Positions 5,804 through 13,507 of a stretch of DNA of 41,816 nucleotides are shown in pieces. Each line of letters opens with the position of its first letter. The stretch's first letter is position 1. The notes beneath the pieces were generated by a model. That model was not told the origin of the DNA. It saw nothing but the letters and a program-made list of their open reading frames with translations, and ran no database searches. The position numbers and the translations under genes are program-made. Source of the DNA: a virus; the IMG/VR virus record IMGVR_UViG_3300025141_008636, positions 1 to 41,816 of that record; one strand, written 5' to 3'.

Positions 5804-6622
5804 TTATTTTACACCAAAATGAGATAATATCCTATCTAATTTAACTTCAAGGGACTGAACTTTAGCATCTAATGTGTTCAGTTGAGCATTATTATTAATA
5901 ACAGGAGGAGCTGGTGGTACAGGTGCCCCTTGATTTGATGCCATTTGATCTCTTCTCTGTTTCATACCTTGAATCATGTTGTCTACTGGCTGTAGGTTAG
6001 GAAGATGTTTATTTTGTTCTTGCCAATCCTTCATTTGTTCACCCCAATCATCAAATTGTTTATCAGTAGTTTGAGGGCCCATGGGTGGTCTTGGTGGATC
6101 TGATTTTGCTCGAGGTCCATCTATAAGTTCATTAGCTGATTTTTGTCTATCTTGCCAATCTTTGGGCATATGCTTATTATCTCTAACCCACTTATTATAT
6201 CCTTTTTTCCAATCAATATTTTCTTTATTGGTTGAGCCGTAAAATGGTGTTTTTGGTGGAGCTCCTGTTGGTCGTGGTGGTTCTGGAATATCTTCTCCAT
6301 CTAACCATTTTTTAACAATCGACTTTTCACGATAACCACAAATACCCTTACCAGTTTCAGCATTGATAAACCAGGGTGTACCACATTGAGTTTTATACTC
6401 ATCTTTAAGTTCTTGATTTAATTTTGCATTATCTGGTTCAGAAATGTCAAGAGTAAGAATATCATAACCTTCATTATTTAGCTCTTCTACCACCGGTTCA
6501 GCTTTCTTACAGAAACCACAACCAGTTGAACAAAAAACGTACCAGGGTGATAATTCTTCTTCTATTTCCTCTGCTTTAGTAGGTTCTTCTACCACCGCCT
6601 CTAATACTTCTTCTTTTGTCAT
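5804..6622 (-). CDS. thioredoxin/glutaredoxin-fold protein with proline-rich tail
   Basis: 272 aa. Residues 26-110 form a thioredoxin-like domain: WYVFCSTGCGFCKKAEPVV with the redox motif CGFC at 35-38, and GTPWF at 81-85 supplying the cis-proline. Extra Cys at 31, 80 and 95 are unusual. Residues 112-235 are proline-rich with repeated DW/KHLP or KHMP elements (NKHMPKDWQDRQK, NKHLPNLQP). The last 30 residues form a predicted coiled coil (LDAKVQSLEVKLDRIL). This suggests a redox domain tethered to an oligomerising scaffold. Strong ribosome site, AGGAGAAAATAAGTT. Confidence 0.8.
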   Translation of the reverse strand: MTKEEVLEAVVEEPTKAEEIEEELSPWYVFCSTGCGFCKKAEPVVEELNNEGYDILTLDISEPDNAKLNQELKDEYKTQCGTPWFINAETGKGICGYREKSIVKKWLDGEDIPEPPRPTGAPPKTPFYGSTNKENIDWKKGYNKWVRDNKHMPKDWQDRQKSANELIDGPRAKSDPPRPPMGPQTTDKQFDDWGEQMKDWQEQNKHLPNLQPVDNMIQGMKQRRDQMASNQGAPVPPAPPVINNNAQLNTLDAKVQSLEVKLDRILSHFGVK

Positions 6623-6641
6623 AACTTATTTTCTCCTATAA

Positions 6642-7067
6642 TTAGATTAAGTTTTGTTTTTTAAATTTATTATACCATTGTTTCCAATTTTTTTGTCCGT
6701 ATTCTTCAGCTTCTCTCTCAAAACTAATTTCTTTACGCTTATTTCTCATCCAACCATCCACGTCTTTTGGATTTTTTGATTGCCAATGAGCTATCTCCAA
6801 CTCATATGAATCTCTTAATTTTCTCCACCCCATCTTCGTGGCCTGAACTGCATGCCATGTTTCATGAAGGACTGTAATTAAAAAATCTTTTTCATTCCTA
6901 ATAACGCCTTTCTTATTTGATATTTCAAGAACTCCTTTACCCAATACATAGTATGCATAATCTTTAATGGGTTTATATATAACTCTGACTTTAACCCTAT
7001 GATCTTTAAGTATAGCGGCTATCATTTGATTTTTTTCAGCTTCCCTTATAAACTCATTCAGAATCAT
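6642..7067 (-). CDS. HExxH zinc metallopeptidase-like protein
   Basis: 141 aa. Contains HETWH at residues 68-72 (FLITVLHETWHAVQ), the zincin zinc site, and a downstream acidic helix FEREAEEYGQ at 116-125 that could give the third ligand, as in gluzincin-like or SprT/IrrE-type minimal peptidases. No signal peptide, so it would act in the cytoplasm. The substrate is unknown; phage zincins of this size may cut host regulators or phage structural proteins. Overlaps the upstream gene by 14 nt. Confidence 0.8.
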   Translation of the reverse strand: MILNEFIREAEKNQMIAAILKDHRVKVRVIYKPIKDYAYYVLGKGVLEISNKKGVIRNEKDFLITVLHETWHAVQATKMGWRKLRDSYELEIAHWQSKNPKDVDGWMRNKRKEISFEREAEEYGQKNWKQWYNKFKKQNLI

Positions 7068-7335
7068 CTTCTTTATCGTCTTTGGAAGTTTTAGGTAATG
7101 GTGGTATGTTCTTTATAACTTTTTTCCAAGTATCACCCTTAAATACCTCATCTAAAAATGGACTACTTTCATTGATCTGTGTTATACTTCCGCTTAATTC
7201 GGACAATTCCGATAAATCTAAATTCTCATATTCTTCAACAACATTAGATGCTATATCTAACATATTATTTACCATATCTTGAAGTACTTTTTCTTGCTCT
7301 TTAGTCATCAAATCTATTTTTTTCTTCTTAGCCAC
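7054..7335 (-). CDS. unknown helical protein
   Basis: 93 aa with a GTG start at 7335, supported by AGGAAG 8 nt upstream. Basic first eight residues (MAKKKKID), a long acidic helix (VLQDMVNNMLDIASNVVEEY), a DLSELSELSGS linker and an acidic tail, SKDDKEDDSE. No motif recognised. Overlaps both neighbours (8 and 14 nt), implying coupled translation. Confidence 0.65.
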   Translation of the reverse strand: MAKKKKIDLMTKEQEKVLQDMVNNMLDIASNVVEEYENLDLSELSELSGSITQINESSPFLDEVFKGDTWKKVIKNIPPLPKTSKDDKEDDSE

Positions 7336-7513
7336 TTATATCTTCCTTATTTACCCACCATATTTTACCAAGATCATCTACCACCCTAATGTTACCTCTG
7401 ACGGGATTACCGCCGAGTGTTATCTCATCTATCTTTACAATAGTTCCAACATATAACATACCATTTATGCTTGGTATATCTTTTATAATTTTTACTTTGT
7501 CACCTATTTTCAT
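7328..7513 (-). CDS. small SH3/KOW-like beta-barrel protein
   Basis: 61 aa: MKIGDKVKIIKD, then MLYVGTIVKIDEI, ...IRVVDDLGKIWWVNKEDI. The pattern GDxVxI...GxxxxVxxI...DxxGxxWWV matches small SH3-like or KOW barrels seen in phage microproteins. Function unknown. Starts within a 4-nt overlap of the HNH-like gene. Confidence 0.65.
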   Translation of the reverse strand: MKIGDKVKIIKDIPSINGMLYVGTIVKIDEITLGGNPVRGNIRVVDDLGKIWWVNKEDISG

Positions 7514-8016
7514 TTTACGAATTTCTTTGAATTGTGAAAAAAACCATTATGTACAAAATAACAATTCGGGCATAATAATCTCATATTATCCAAACTCTTA
7601 TTTTCTGACTCCCCATCAATGAAATCAATCGTTAATGGGATTTTACCATCTGTAACTCTACCTTCATTCCAACCACAACTGTAACACTCTTCTTTAGCAT
7701 ATCCATCTAAAACCATTCTCTTCTTTAACATTGGTAATGTATAATTGCATTTTCTTTTACCCTCAAATATATCTTCTAAATTTATTTTATAGGTAGCCCA
7801 ACCTTTTTTAACACCAAAACCTGATTGATTTAAATGTTGATCAAACAAGTTATAATACTTAGCCCATTTCTTGTAAGTATTATAAGATACCTTCAACCAC
7901 CTAGCCGCTTCCATATTTGATTTAGAATGTTTTTGAGATTCCTCAATCATACCTTTAGTTAAAACAAATCTCTTACCTGGAATACGAACTGGTCTAATGA
8001 AAGACCTATCAGACAT
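7510..8016 (-). CDS. HTH plus degenerate HNH-fold protein
   Basis: 168 aa from the ATG at 8016, which forms a TAATG overlap with the upstream stop. Residues about 27-56 look like a helix-turn-helix (SNMEAARWLKVSYNTYKKWA). Residues 111-153 follow the HNH zinc template: C111/C114, LTIDFIDG at 128-135, N144, C149/C152. In active HNH enzymes the motif reads LxxDHIDG...CPNCH; here the first His is F132 and the last is Y153. The fold and zinc Cys are kept but both catalytic His are gone, so a DNA-binding protein derived from a nuclease is more likely than an active endonuclease. Confidence 0.75.
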   Translation of the reverse strand: MSDRSFIRPVRIPGKRFVLTKGMIEESQKHSKSNMEAARWLKVSYNTYKKWAKYYNLFDQHLNQSGFGVKKGWATYKINLEDIFEGKRKCNYTLPMLKKRMVLDGYAKEECYSCGWNEGRVTDGKIPLTIDFIDGESENKSLDNMRLLCPNCYFVHNGFFHNSKKFVK

Positions 8017-8249
8017 TATGTTTTCTGCCATACTACTGTGTTCGGATTAAAATTATGATTTGTCTCTGCCTTTAAATTTCTACCCTGTGTTGGACTTATT
8101 TTACGCCAGGGTATGTTAACACCCGGTTGATTTGTTTGCCAAAACAAATCATTTACATCAAGGTCTGAAAATTTGAACTTTTCAAAATCTTCACTTAAAT
8201 TTCCAGGTGGATTGTATCTATCATTTGCTTGATTGTTTGTTGGTGTCAT
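8016..8249 (-). CDS. unknown phage protein
   Basis: 77 aa. Pattern KFSDLDVNDLFWQ...INIPWRKIS-like, then GRNLKAE...NPNTVVW. It resembles a small phage domain in which a short loop L-F-W is followed by (Y/W)RKI and N(L/A)K, often met in phage hypothetical genes (from memory; function unknown). Start ATG with weak upstream AGG. One of a string of small genes under promoter D. Confidence 0.65.
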   Translation of the reverse strand: MTPTNNQANDRYNPPGNLSEDFEKFKFSDLDVNDLFWQTNQPGVNIPWRKISPTQGRNLKAETNHNFNPNTVVWQKT

Positions 8250-8252
8250 AAC

Positions 8253-8420
8253 TTATACCTCCATCCAAGTTCCGGCTTGTTCTACGATGCCGGATATTGC
8301 TTCAAACTCCTGTTGAACTGAGTTAAATTGACCACTAGCTTCTAATTTATCATACATTGAATCAAGTGCATTCTTGATTACCTTTATTTGTTCATAACCT
8401 TCTTTACTTATCGCTGACAT
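8253..8420 (-). CDS. 55-aa helical protein
   Basis: ATG at 8420 preceded by AGGAGGACAAAGAAA, a strong ribosome site lying inside the upstream gene (17-nt overlap). The open frame reaches back to 8474, but that part is the overlap. The product begins MSAISKEGYEQIKVIKNALD and ends IVEQAGTWMEV; all helical, no motif recognised. Confidence 0.65.
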   Translation of the reverse strand: MSAISKEGYEQIKVIKNALDSMYDKLEASGQFNSVQQEFEAISGIVEQAGTWMEV

Positions 8421-8634
8421 TTTCTTTGTCCTCCTGTAACAGTTGTTTTTCTGGTTTCTCTTCAGCCACATCATCTACCTGATAATGTTTAACTAAAAAT
8501 TCATCTATGTTTACCTTTAACCGATTTAATTCAGTTAAGGCCAATTCTTTTACAAAGTCATCTTCCTTATTATCAAGAACCGTTGTCATTAGTTTTTGTA
8601 TATAAGGACCTAATTTATCGCCCGTATTACTCAT
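8404..8634 (-). CDS. small acidic helical protein
   Basis: 76 aa. Helices LGPYIQKLMTTVLDN and FVKELALTELNRLKVNIDEF, then an acidic tail (VAEEKPEKQLLQEDKEN). Overlaps the upstream gene by 8 nt. No motif recognised. Confidence 0.65.
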   Translation of the reverse strand: MSNTGDKLGPYIQKLMTTVLDNKEDDFVKELALTELNRLKVNIDEFLVKHYQVDDVAEEKPEKQLLQEDKENVSDK

Positions 8635-8812
8635 CTATATAATCCTCTACTGTTTTTAAATCAAAATTCTCTTTTAAAAAATCTACAACATCAGCAACTT
8701 TATAATCTTCTAACATTGTTATAGCTTCACCAACAACTTCTTTTACCAATCTTGTATGAATATCATCACTTGTATAATTTAAAGATATACCATCCTTATT
8801 TTTGTGTTTCAT
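8627..8812 (-). CDS. small helical protein
   Basis: 61 aa: TRLVKEVVGEAITMLEDYKV then VVDFLKENFDLKTVEDYIDE. ATG at 8812 has GGGGAGTAAGG upstream, inside the previous gene (17-nt overlap). No motif recognised. Confidence 0.65.
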   Translation of the reverse strand: MKHKNKDGISLNYTSDDIHTRLVKEVVGEAITMLEDYKVADVVDFLKENFDLKTVEDYIDE

Positions 8813-9008
8813 CCTTACTCCCCATCATACCACCAGTTAATTTTAACCCATCCATAGCTCTTTCGTTTAAACTCATAGTTGTATAACTACCATCTGTATC
8901 TTCGTGGGATAAAGTATATATCCATTCTCTACCTCTACCCATACGATGTTCAGATATTGTCCAATTTGTATTATTGATTGATATTGAATCACCTATATTA
9001 TATTTCAT
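8796..9008 (-). CDS. small beta-rich protein, unknown
   Basis: 70 aa. MKYNIGDSISINNTNWTISE, then WIYTLSHED...YTTMSLNERAMDG. The GD-x-I...W-x-I pattern suggests a small beta barrel. Overlaps the lipoprotein gene by 11 nt. No known family. Confidence 0.65.
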   Translation of the reverse strand: MKYNIGDSISINNTNWTISEHRMGRGREWIYTLSHEDTDGSYTTMSLNERAMDGLKLTGGMMGSKDETQK

Positions 9009-9447
9009 TATCTATGACTATCACCTTTATTATATCCTTATGCTCATTACTACAATCATCGTAATAACCAGCATATACTGTTATTGTATCTCCAATCATC
9101 TCTTCCCAGACAGCTAAAACTGTATGAGCAACACCATTATCAGTATAAGATGCTGGATTAACACAACTAACAAATTCACCACCATATTCTATACCGGAAT
9201 CACAATTCCAGTACACTTTTTGAACTAAAAAATTACTTCCTGTACTAGCATCCAGTGTACTAAATGTTTGATTATAACCTTCTAACCATTCTATGTGGTA
9301 ATAACCATTTTCATCCAATTGTAAACTTGGTGCTTCTATGTCCAAATAACAATCCGTCTCACACCCACTATTAATTAACGGATTTTGTGTGTTACATCCT
9401 ACTAATAATGTATATATAAATATATATAAAATAGATTTTTTTACCAT
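8998..9447 (-). CDS. lipoprotein (phage moron candidate)
   Basis: 149 aa. Residues 1-18 are a type II signal peptide: KK, a hydrophobic core SILYIFIYT, and the lipobox LLVGC with the lipidated Cys at 18. The mature part is acidic and beta-rich with Cys at 29, 33, 78, 88 and 131, probably disulfide-bonded outside the cytoplasm. Phage lipoproteins such as T5 Llp or Cor block receptors against superinfection; that role is possible here but rests only on type. It sits directly behind a strong promoter with one 40-aa basic gene in between. Confidence 0.8.
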   Translation of the reverse strand: MVKKSILYIFIYTLLVGCNTQNPLINSGCETDCYLDIEAPSLQLDENGYYHIEWLEGYNQTFSTLDASTGSNFLVQKVYWNCDSGIEYGGEFVSCVNPASYTDNGVAHTVLAVWEEMIGDTITVYAGYYDDCSNEHKDIIKVIVIDNEI

Positions 9448-9563
9448 TTATCTTTCCTTTTCTTTTTTTTGTTTTCTTGTTGTCGTTTACGCTTCTTTTC
9501 ACGCTTGTCACGTCTCCTTTGTTCTCGTTCATCATCCCATTGTTTAGGATCAATCTTACTCAT
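9441..9563 (-). CDS. 40-aa highly basic microprotein
   Basis: ATG at 9563 with GGAG 7 nt upstream; first gene after promoter D. The product is nearly all charged: MSKIDPKQWDDEREQRRRDK, then REKKRKRQQENKKKKRKDKW. About half of the residues are K or R, and the K/R content rises along the chain, implying nucleic-acid or acidic-protein binding. Its stop overlaps the ATG of the lipoprotein gene. No homologue recognised. Confidence 0.65.
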   Translation of the reverse strand: MSKIDPKQWDDEREQRRRDKREKKRKRQQENKKKKRKDKW

Positions 9564-9584
9564 TTTCATACTCCATTATGTTAT

Positions 9585-9614
9585 AATATACTACTTTTTA
9601 ACTATATAAACCAA
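9585..9614 (-). promoter_or_regulatory. sigma70-like promoter, copy D
   Basis: Minus-strand TTGGTT (9609-9614), an 18-bp spacer, TATATT (9585-9590), then ATAACA. AAATAAAAAGC upstream matches copies A-C. Its spacer contains AGTTAAAAAGTAG, like AGTAAAAAGTTG in copy E, so D and E form a sub-pair. It drives the small-gene unit from 9563 to 5143. Confidence 0.8.
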
Positions 9615-9623
9615 GCTTTTTAT

Positions 9624-10517
9624 TTAACCGGCCCACCTTTTTCTATCTTTTTTAATTACATCTTCAACAACAGCTCTACCCTTTAATTCTTTCCAATCCT
9701 GTTCTGGTCTAACATTCAAATTAGTATCCCAAGCAGCTGAAATTACATTAGGTGGAATATCCATTTTTTCAGCTACTTTAATAAGAGCATTTATATCTTT
9801 TGGAAAACAACTACCACCAAACCCACAATGTCCGTCAGGTCCAGGCACGGACCAATGTGATTTGCCCAATCTATCATCATAAATTGAATACTCCACCACT
9901 TTATCATAATCAATATCCAACTTATCACATATCATTTTTATTTCGTTTGCAAATGATACCTTTACAGCTAAGAATGAATTAGTCATATACTTGACCATTT
10001 CTGCAGTAGTTGAACCTGTTTTTACAATTGGTGTTTCTGGAAATGCAACTGAATACATCTGTCTAACTTTTGTTGTTGCTGGTCTATCCCCACCTATTAT
10101 GATTCTATCTTGATTCCTAAAATCTTCAACAAAATTAGCCTCTGTTAAAAACTCTGGATTAAATATAACAGTTACATTATTATTCTCTTTATTTAATCTA
10201 TCTGTGGTGCCTGGTGGAACTGTAGACTTAATAACTACTATCTTATCTGTTTTTGGATTATGATTTAACCTATCTATTTGAACCGAATCATTTATGTCTG
10301 AAATCACATCTTCGACTATATCTGTATTACAACTACCATCTATATCCATTGGTGTCGGAACACATACAAATATAATATTTGATTTAGTTACAAGTTCTCT
10401 CAAAGTATCACAAGTGCAATCTTGTTTAATATCAAATGTGTTTACTTTATAGTAATTTGACATAACTTCTTTTACTGCAGTTCCTACAAAACCCTGTCCC
10501 ACTACTCCCATTTTCAT
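9624..10517 (-). CDS. UDP-glucose/GDP-mannose dehydrogenase family, lacking the C-terminal domain
   Basis: 297 aa from the ATG at 10517 (ATGA overlap, GGAGG upstream). NAD-binding VGQGFVG at 6-12; VIKSTVPPGTT in the mid-region; conserved Lys in NSFLAVKVSFANE; the catalytic Cys237 in FGGSCFPKD. Family members oxidise the C6 hydroxyl of UDP-glucose, UDP-sugar amines or GDP-mannose to a uronic acid. Typical members have 390-440 aa with a C-terminal nucleotide-sugar-binding domain. Here the chain stops about 60 residues after the catalytic Cys, so the UDP-binding domain is missing. Last gene of the glycan island. Confidence 0.85.
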   Translation of the reverse strand: MKMGVVGQGFVGTAVKEVMSNYYKVNTFDIKQDCTCDTLRELVTKSNIIFVCVPTPMDIDGSCNTDIVEDVISDINDSVQIDRLNHNPKTDKIVVIKSTVPPGTTDRLNKENNNVTVIFNPEFLTEANFVEDFRNQDRIIIGGDRPATTKVRQMYSVAFPETPIVKTGSTTAEMVKYMTNSFLAVKVSFANEIKMICDKLDIDYDKVVEYSIYDDRLGKSHWSVPGPDGHCGFGGSCFPKDINALIKVAEKMDIPPNVISAAWDTNLNVRPEQDWKELKGRAVVEDVIKKDRKRWAG

Positions 10518-11371
10518 TTGTTTTCCTCCAGCCATTGTTTAATATATTTTTTTAAATTATCTTTTGGTTTATAACCCAGTTGTTTTTCTGCTTTTGAATA
10601 ATCACATAAAGTTTTATCATATTCACCAGGTCTTGGTGGTATATATTTTTTTTCTATACCCCCAAACATGTCCGCTAACTCATTTATAGAATAATTAACA
10701 CCACTACCTAATTCAAATTCTTCCGCTCTAAAATCTTTTCCAGTACATCTAATTAAACCATCAACTATATCGTCAATGTGAGTAAAGTCTCTCCTTTGTT
10801 CTCCATCAGCCGTAATAGTAAGTGGTTTTCCATTTAAATATTGTGTCTGAAAAATACCTATAATAGCAGCGTATTCCCCTTCCAAAATTTGACAAGGACC
10901 ATACACATTATAAAATCTACATATAGTTGTACTCAACCCATAAACTTCACTATACAATTTACACAACTCTTCACCACCATATTTAGACCAAGCATATGGA
11001 CTACCATACAATCCGTGATGTTTTGAACTTGACCCAGCATAAACAACTTCAATATCATTCTTTCTCGCGTATTCTAATATATTTAAAGTTCCATTAAAGT
11101 TGTTCTCAATTGTTTCTTTTGGTGAAAATATTGATGGTTGTATTCTCGCCAAAGCCGCTATATGAAATATAACATCTGGTTTATCCGCAAAAAATGAATA
11201 ATCTCTAACTTTAGTTATATCTAAATCAAAATACTGGCATCCTTTTTGTTCATTCTCTTTAAAACCAGTGCTGTAGTTATCCAGAGATACAACTTTATGC
11301 CCATCATTCAATAATCTTTTAATTAAGTTAGTGCCAACAAATCCAGCACCACCGGTTACTAATACTCGCAT
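10514..11371 (-). CDS. NAD-dependent nucleotide-sugar epimerase (GalE/WcaG-type SDR)
   Basis: 285 aa, extended SDR. GGAGFVGTNL at 7-16 binds NAD; the catalytic pair is Y126/K130 in SPYAWSKYGG; RFYNVYGP follows; the C-terminus YIPPRPGEYDKTLCDYSKAE fixes the sugar nucleotide. Likely a UDP-hexose 4-epimerase or related reductase/epimerase acting on precursors for the island's transferases. GDP-fucose synthase activity cannot be excluded, since a GMD and a fucosyltransferase are present. Overlaps its neighbours by 13 and 4 nt. Confidence 0.85.
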   Translation of the reverse strand: MRVLVTGGAGFVGTNLIKRLLNDGHKVVSLDNYSTGFKENEQKGCQYFDLDITKVRDYSFFADKPDVIFHIAALARIQPSIFSPKETIENNFNGTLNILEYARKNDIEVVYAGSSSKHHGLYGSPYAWSKYGGEELCKLYSEVYGLSTTICRFYNVYGPCQILEGEYAAIIGIFQTQYLNGKPLTITADGEQRRDFTHIDDIVDGLIRCTGKDFRAEEFELGSGVNYSINELADMFGGIEKKYIPPRPGEYDKTLCDYSKAEKQLGYKPKDNLKKYIKQWLEENK

Positions 11372-12561
11372 TTAACTAAATCCTTTTCATAAGTTTCTAT
11401 TTTATTAATTGTTATTTTAAATATTCCTAATTCCATTTCACCAATTTCTCCACTATCTTTAATTATATCTGGTAGTTGTGCTATATAATTAAATTGTTCA
11501 GGTGTCATCTCCCTACCATCAAACTCAACCACTATATCATTAGTTACTTCATCACTGATATATTTCACTCTATCTTTTAAATTAAACAAAGTATTATCTT
11601 GTTCCATACCAATGTAACCAGATATATGTTCTGGATTTATATATAGATTAGAACACCAAGGTTCTAACTCATACAATAGTTCATATGAACAATTCTTAAC
11701 AACAAATCCTATATTATACTTTGGCGGTATAATGGGTTTCATTAACGTGTCATGTTTAACAAAATGCCCCCACTTACGAATAAAGTTACGAGTAGACCTA
11801 TTGTTCTGTTGCAACCACTCGTCTGTTTCCCGATTCTTCATAAATACCTCACCTGTCGGGTTACGTTTAGCTCCATCTGCAAATCGTGAACCTCTACAAG
11901 TCATATGATATACAAAACCTTCCCAAGTCTGAACTAATTTATACCCAGCCAACACAAATCTATTAAATATATCAGAGTCTTCTTTTGATTGTGGTGCATA
12001 TAGTGGATCGTGACCACCAATAGATTGAAAGTCTTCTTTCATTATAGCCCAAGGTGCGAATATACCTTCTGTTGGCTCATGAGTAAATTCACTATCTGAA
12101 TTAAACCAATTTAATAATTCTTGTTCTTTAAACTCTTCTGGTTCTATACCAAAATCTTTTATTATCTTTTCAGGCCCATCTGGATGCAGTGGTGGTTCTA
12201 TCCTCGTACCACTAACTACTACACCTCGTTTTATATATTTATCTACTTCCTTATCAAGTCCCGGAAGTGCATACATATCAGCATGATATATCATAACAAT
12301 ATCATTAGTAGCATAATCATTAATCAATGTATCATATAATATTGTATGTCCTAATCTCGTTGGACCTTCATTCCTATGTATCTTAACATTCTTATCTTTC
12401 TTTGCAGTATCTTGCATCCATTTCCAAGTTCCATCGGTTGAAAAATCATCAGCCATACATATTTCATGTATGTATCCAAGATTCTTTCTAATAGAATTAT
12501 AAGACCATTTAAGATATTTAAGATTGTTTCTACTTGGTTGTATAAAACTAATTTTCTTCAT
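11359..12561 (-). CDS. GT2-type glycosyltransferase with C-terminal extension
   Basis: 400 aa. Residues 1-240 are a GT-A fold: ISFIQPSRNN start, CMADDFSTDGTW (nucleotide-binding DD), and IYHADMYALPG at 91-101 as the DxD-like metal site. SKEDSDIFNRFVLAGYKLVQ is the acceptor-side ED region. Residues about 280-400 are an extra acidic domain of unknown role (NCSYELLYELEPWCSNL). Cytosolic, no membrane span. Overlaps its upstream neighbour by 14 nt. Confidence 0.8.
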   Translation of the reverse strand: MKKISFIQPSRNNLKYLKWSYNSIRKNLGYIHEICMADDFSTDGTWKWMQDTAKKDKNVKIHRNEGPTRLGHTILYDTLINDYATNDIVMIYHADMYALPGLDKEVDKYIKRGVVVSGTRIEPPLHPDGPEKIIKDFGIEPEEFKEQELLNWFNSDSEFTHEPTEGIFAPWAIMKEDFQSIGGHDPLYAPQSKEDSDIFNRFVLAGYKLVQTWEGFVYHMTCRGSRFADGAKRNPTGEVFMKNRETDEWLQQNNRSTRNFIRKWGHFVKHDTLMKPIIPPKYNIGFVVKNCSYELLYELEPWCSNLYINPEHISGYIGMEQDNTLFNLKDRVKYISDEVTNDIVVEFDGREMTPEQFNYIAQLPDIIKDSGEIGEMELGIFKITINKIETYEKDLVKCEY

Positions 12562-13507
12562 CCATAACCTCTTTTATAACCTTGTTCATATTATAAATAT
12601 ATTCTTTTTCTGTAAAACTACTTTTTTTATAAAGTTCTTTACATTCTTGACTGCATTTTATATAAAAATCGCTGTCATCGCGGAGCATGTGTGCTAATGT
12701 TCTAGCCCCATTCAAATCTCCACATTCTACACTCAATGATGGATGTAATTTTTCTTGTGTATCTAATCCTCTGTAACCAATACATGGTATTCCCCAATAA
12801 GCACAATTCAATGTAAAAGTACCAGCTGCCCAAGTAGGCATCAAGTGAACACCATACTTATATCTACTAATTTCTTTTATCCATTCTATCCAAGTCATAT
12901 ATGGTAGATGATTTATATCCATCTCATCTTCTCTATCTATCTTTCTTCCCATTGATGGAGCATATATTGGAACTCCTAACTCCTGAGCTATTACATAAGA
13001 ATCAAATCCACCATACCACCTAACCATATTACCACCAATCATTACAGCTTCTAATTTATCATTTGACTCCTCTATATAATCCTCAATCATCAAAGTTGGA
13101 TTTACATAACATTTCTTATTTACCAATCCTTTATAATATTTTACATCTATTTCATTGTGACAAAAAATAAAATCCATTTCCATTAATAAATTATAAAACC
13201 AAATTTGTTCTTCCATTGAGTAATCCTGAAAATACCAATGGGGTCCTTCTTGCATAGTTCCTACTTTTTTACACATCTTTTTTATAGATTCAACTACTGG
13301 ATATTGAGATAATTTATCTATATTTGTTTTTGGAACAGTAACTATGCCTAAATCATATTTTTCTTGAATTTGGTGTAAATTGTAGATAGAATAATGATCA
13401 ACGTCAAACGAATGCATCCAAGCCATATCATTTCTCATATTTGGATGACTTCTCGGCACTTTACCCTGCCAACCACCCTCCGTAAACCAAGCTATTTTGT
13501 ATTCCAA
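12548..13507 (-). CDS. GT-B-like glycosyltransferase
   Basis: 319 aa. The two-domain layout typical of GT-B is suggested by DLGIVTVPKTN and VMIGGNMVRWYGGFDS in the centre, and by GVHLMPTWAAGTFTLNCAYWG in the donor domain, where a conserved G-x3-E-type acidic site would sit. The end reads SFTEKEYIYNMNKVIKEV. Donor and acceptor are not predictable. Placed between the PseB-like dehydratase and a GT2, so probably part of the same glycan assembly. Confidence 0.6.
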   Translation of the reverse strand: MEYKIAWFTEGGWQGKVPRSHPNMRNDMAWMHSFDVDHYSIYNLHQIQEKYDLGIVTVPKTNIDKLSQYPVVESIKKMCKKVGTMQEGPHWYFQDYSMEEQIWFYNLLMEMDFIFCHNEIDVKYYKGLVNKKCYVNPTLMIEDYIEESNDKLEAVMIGGNMVRWYGGFDSYVIAQELGVPIYAPSMGRKIDREDEMDINHLPYMTWIEWIKEISRYKYGVHLMPTWAAGTFTLNCAYWGIPCIGYRGLDTQEKLHPSLSVECGDLNGARTLAHMLRDDSDFYIKCSQECKELYKKSSFTEKEYIYNMNKVIKEVMDEEN

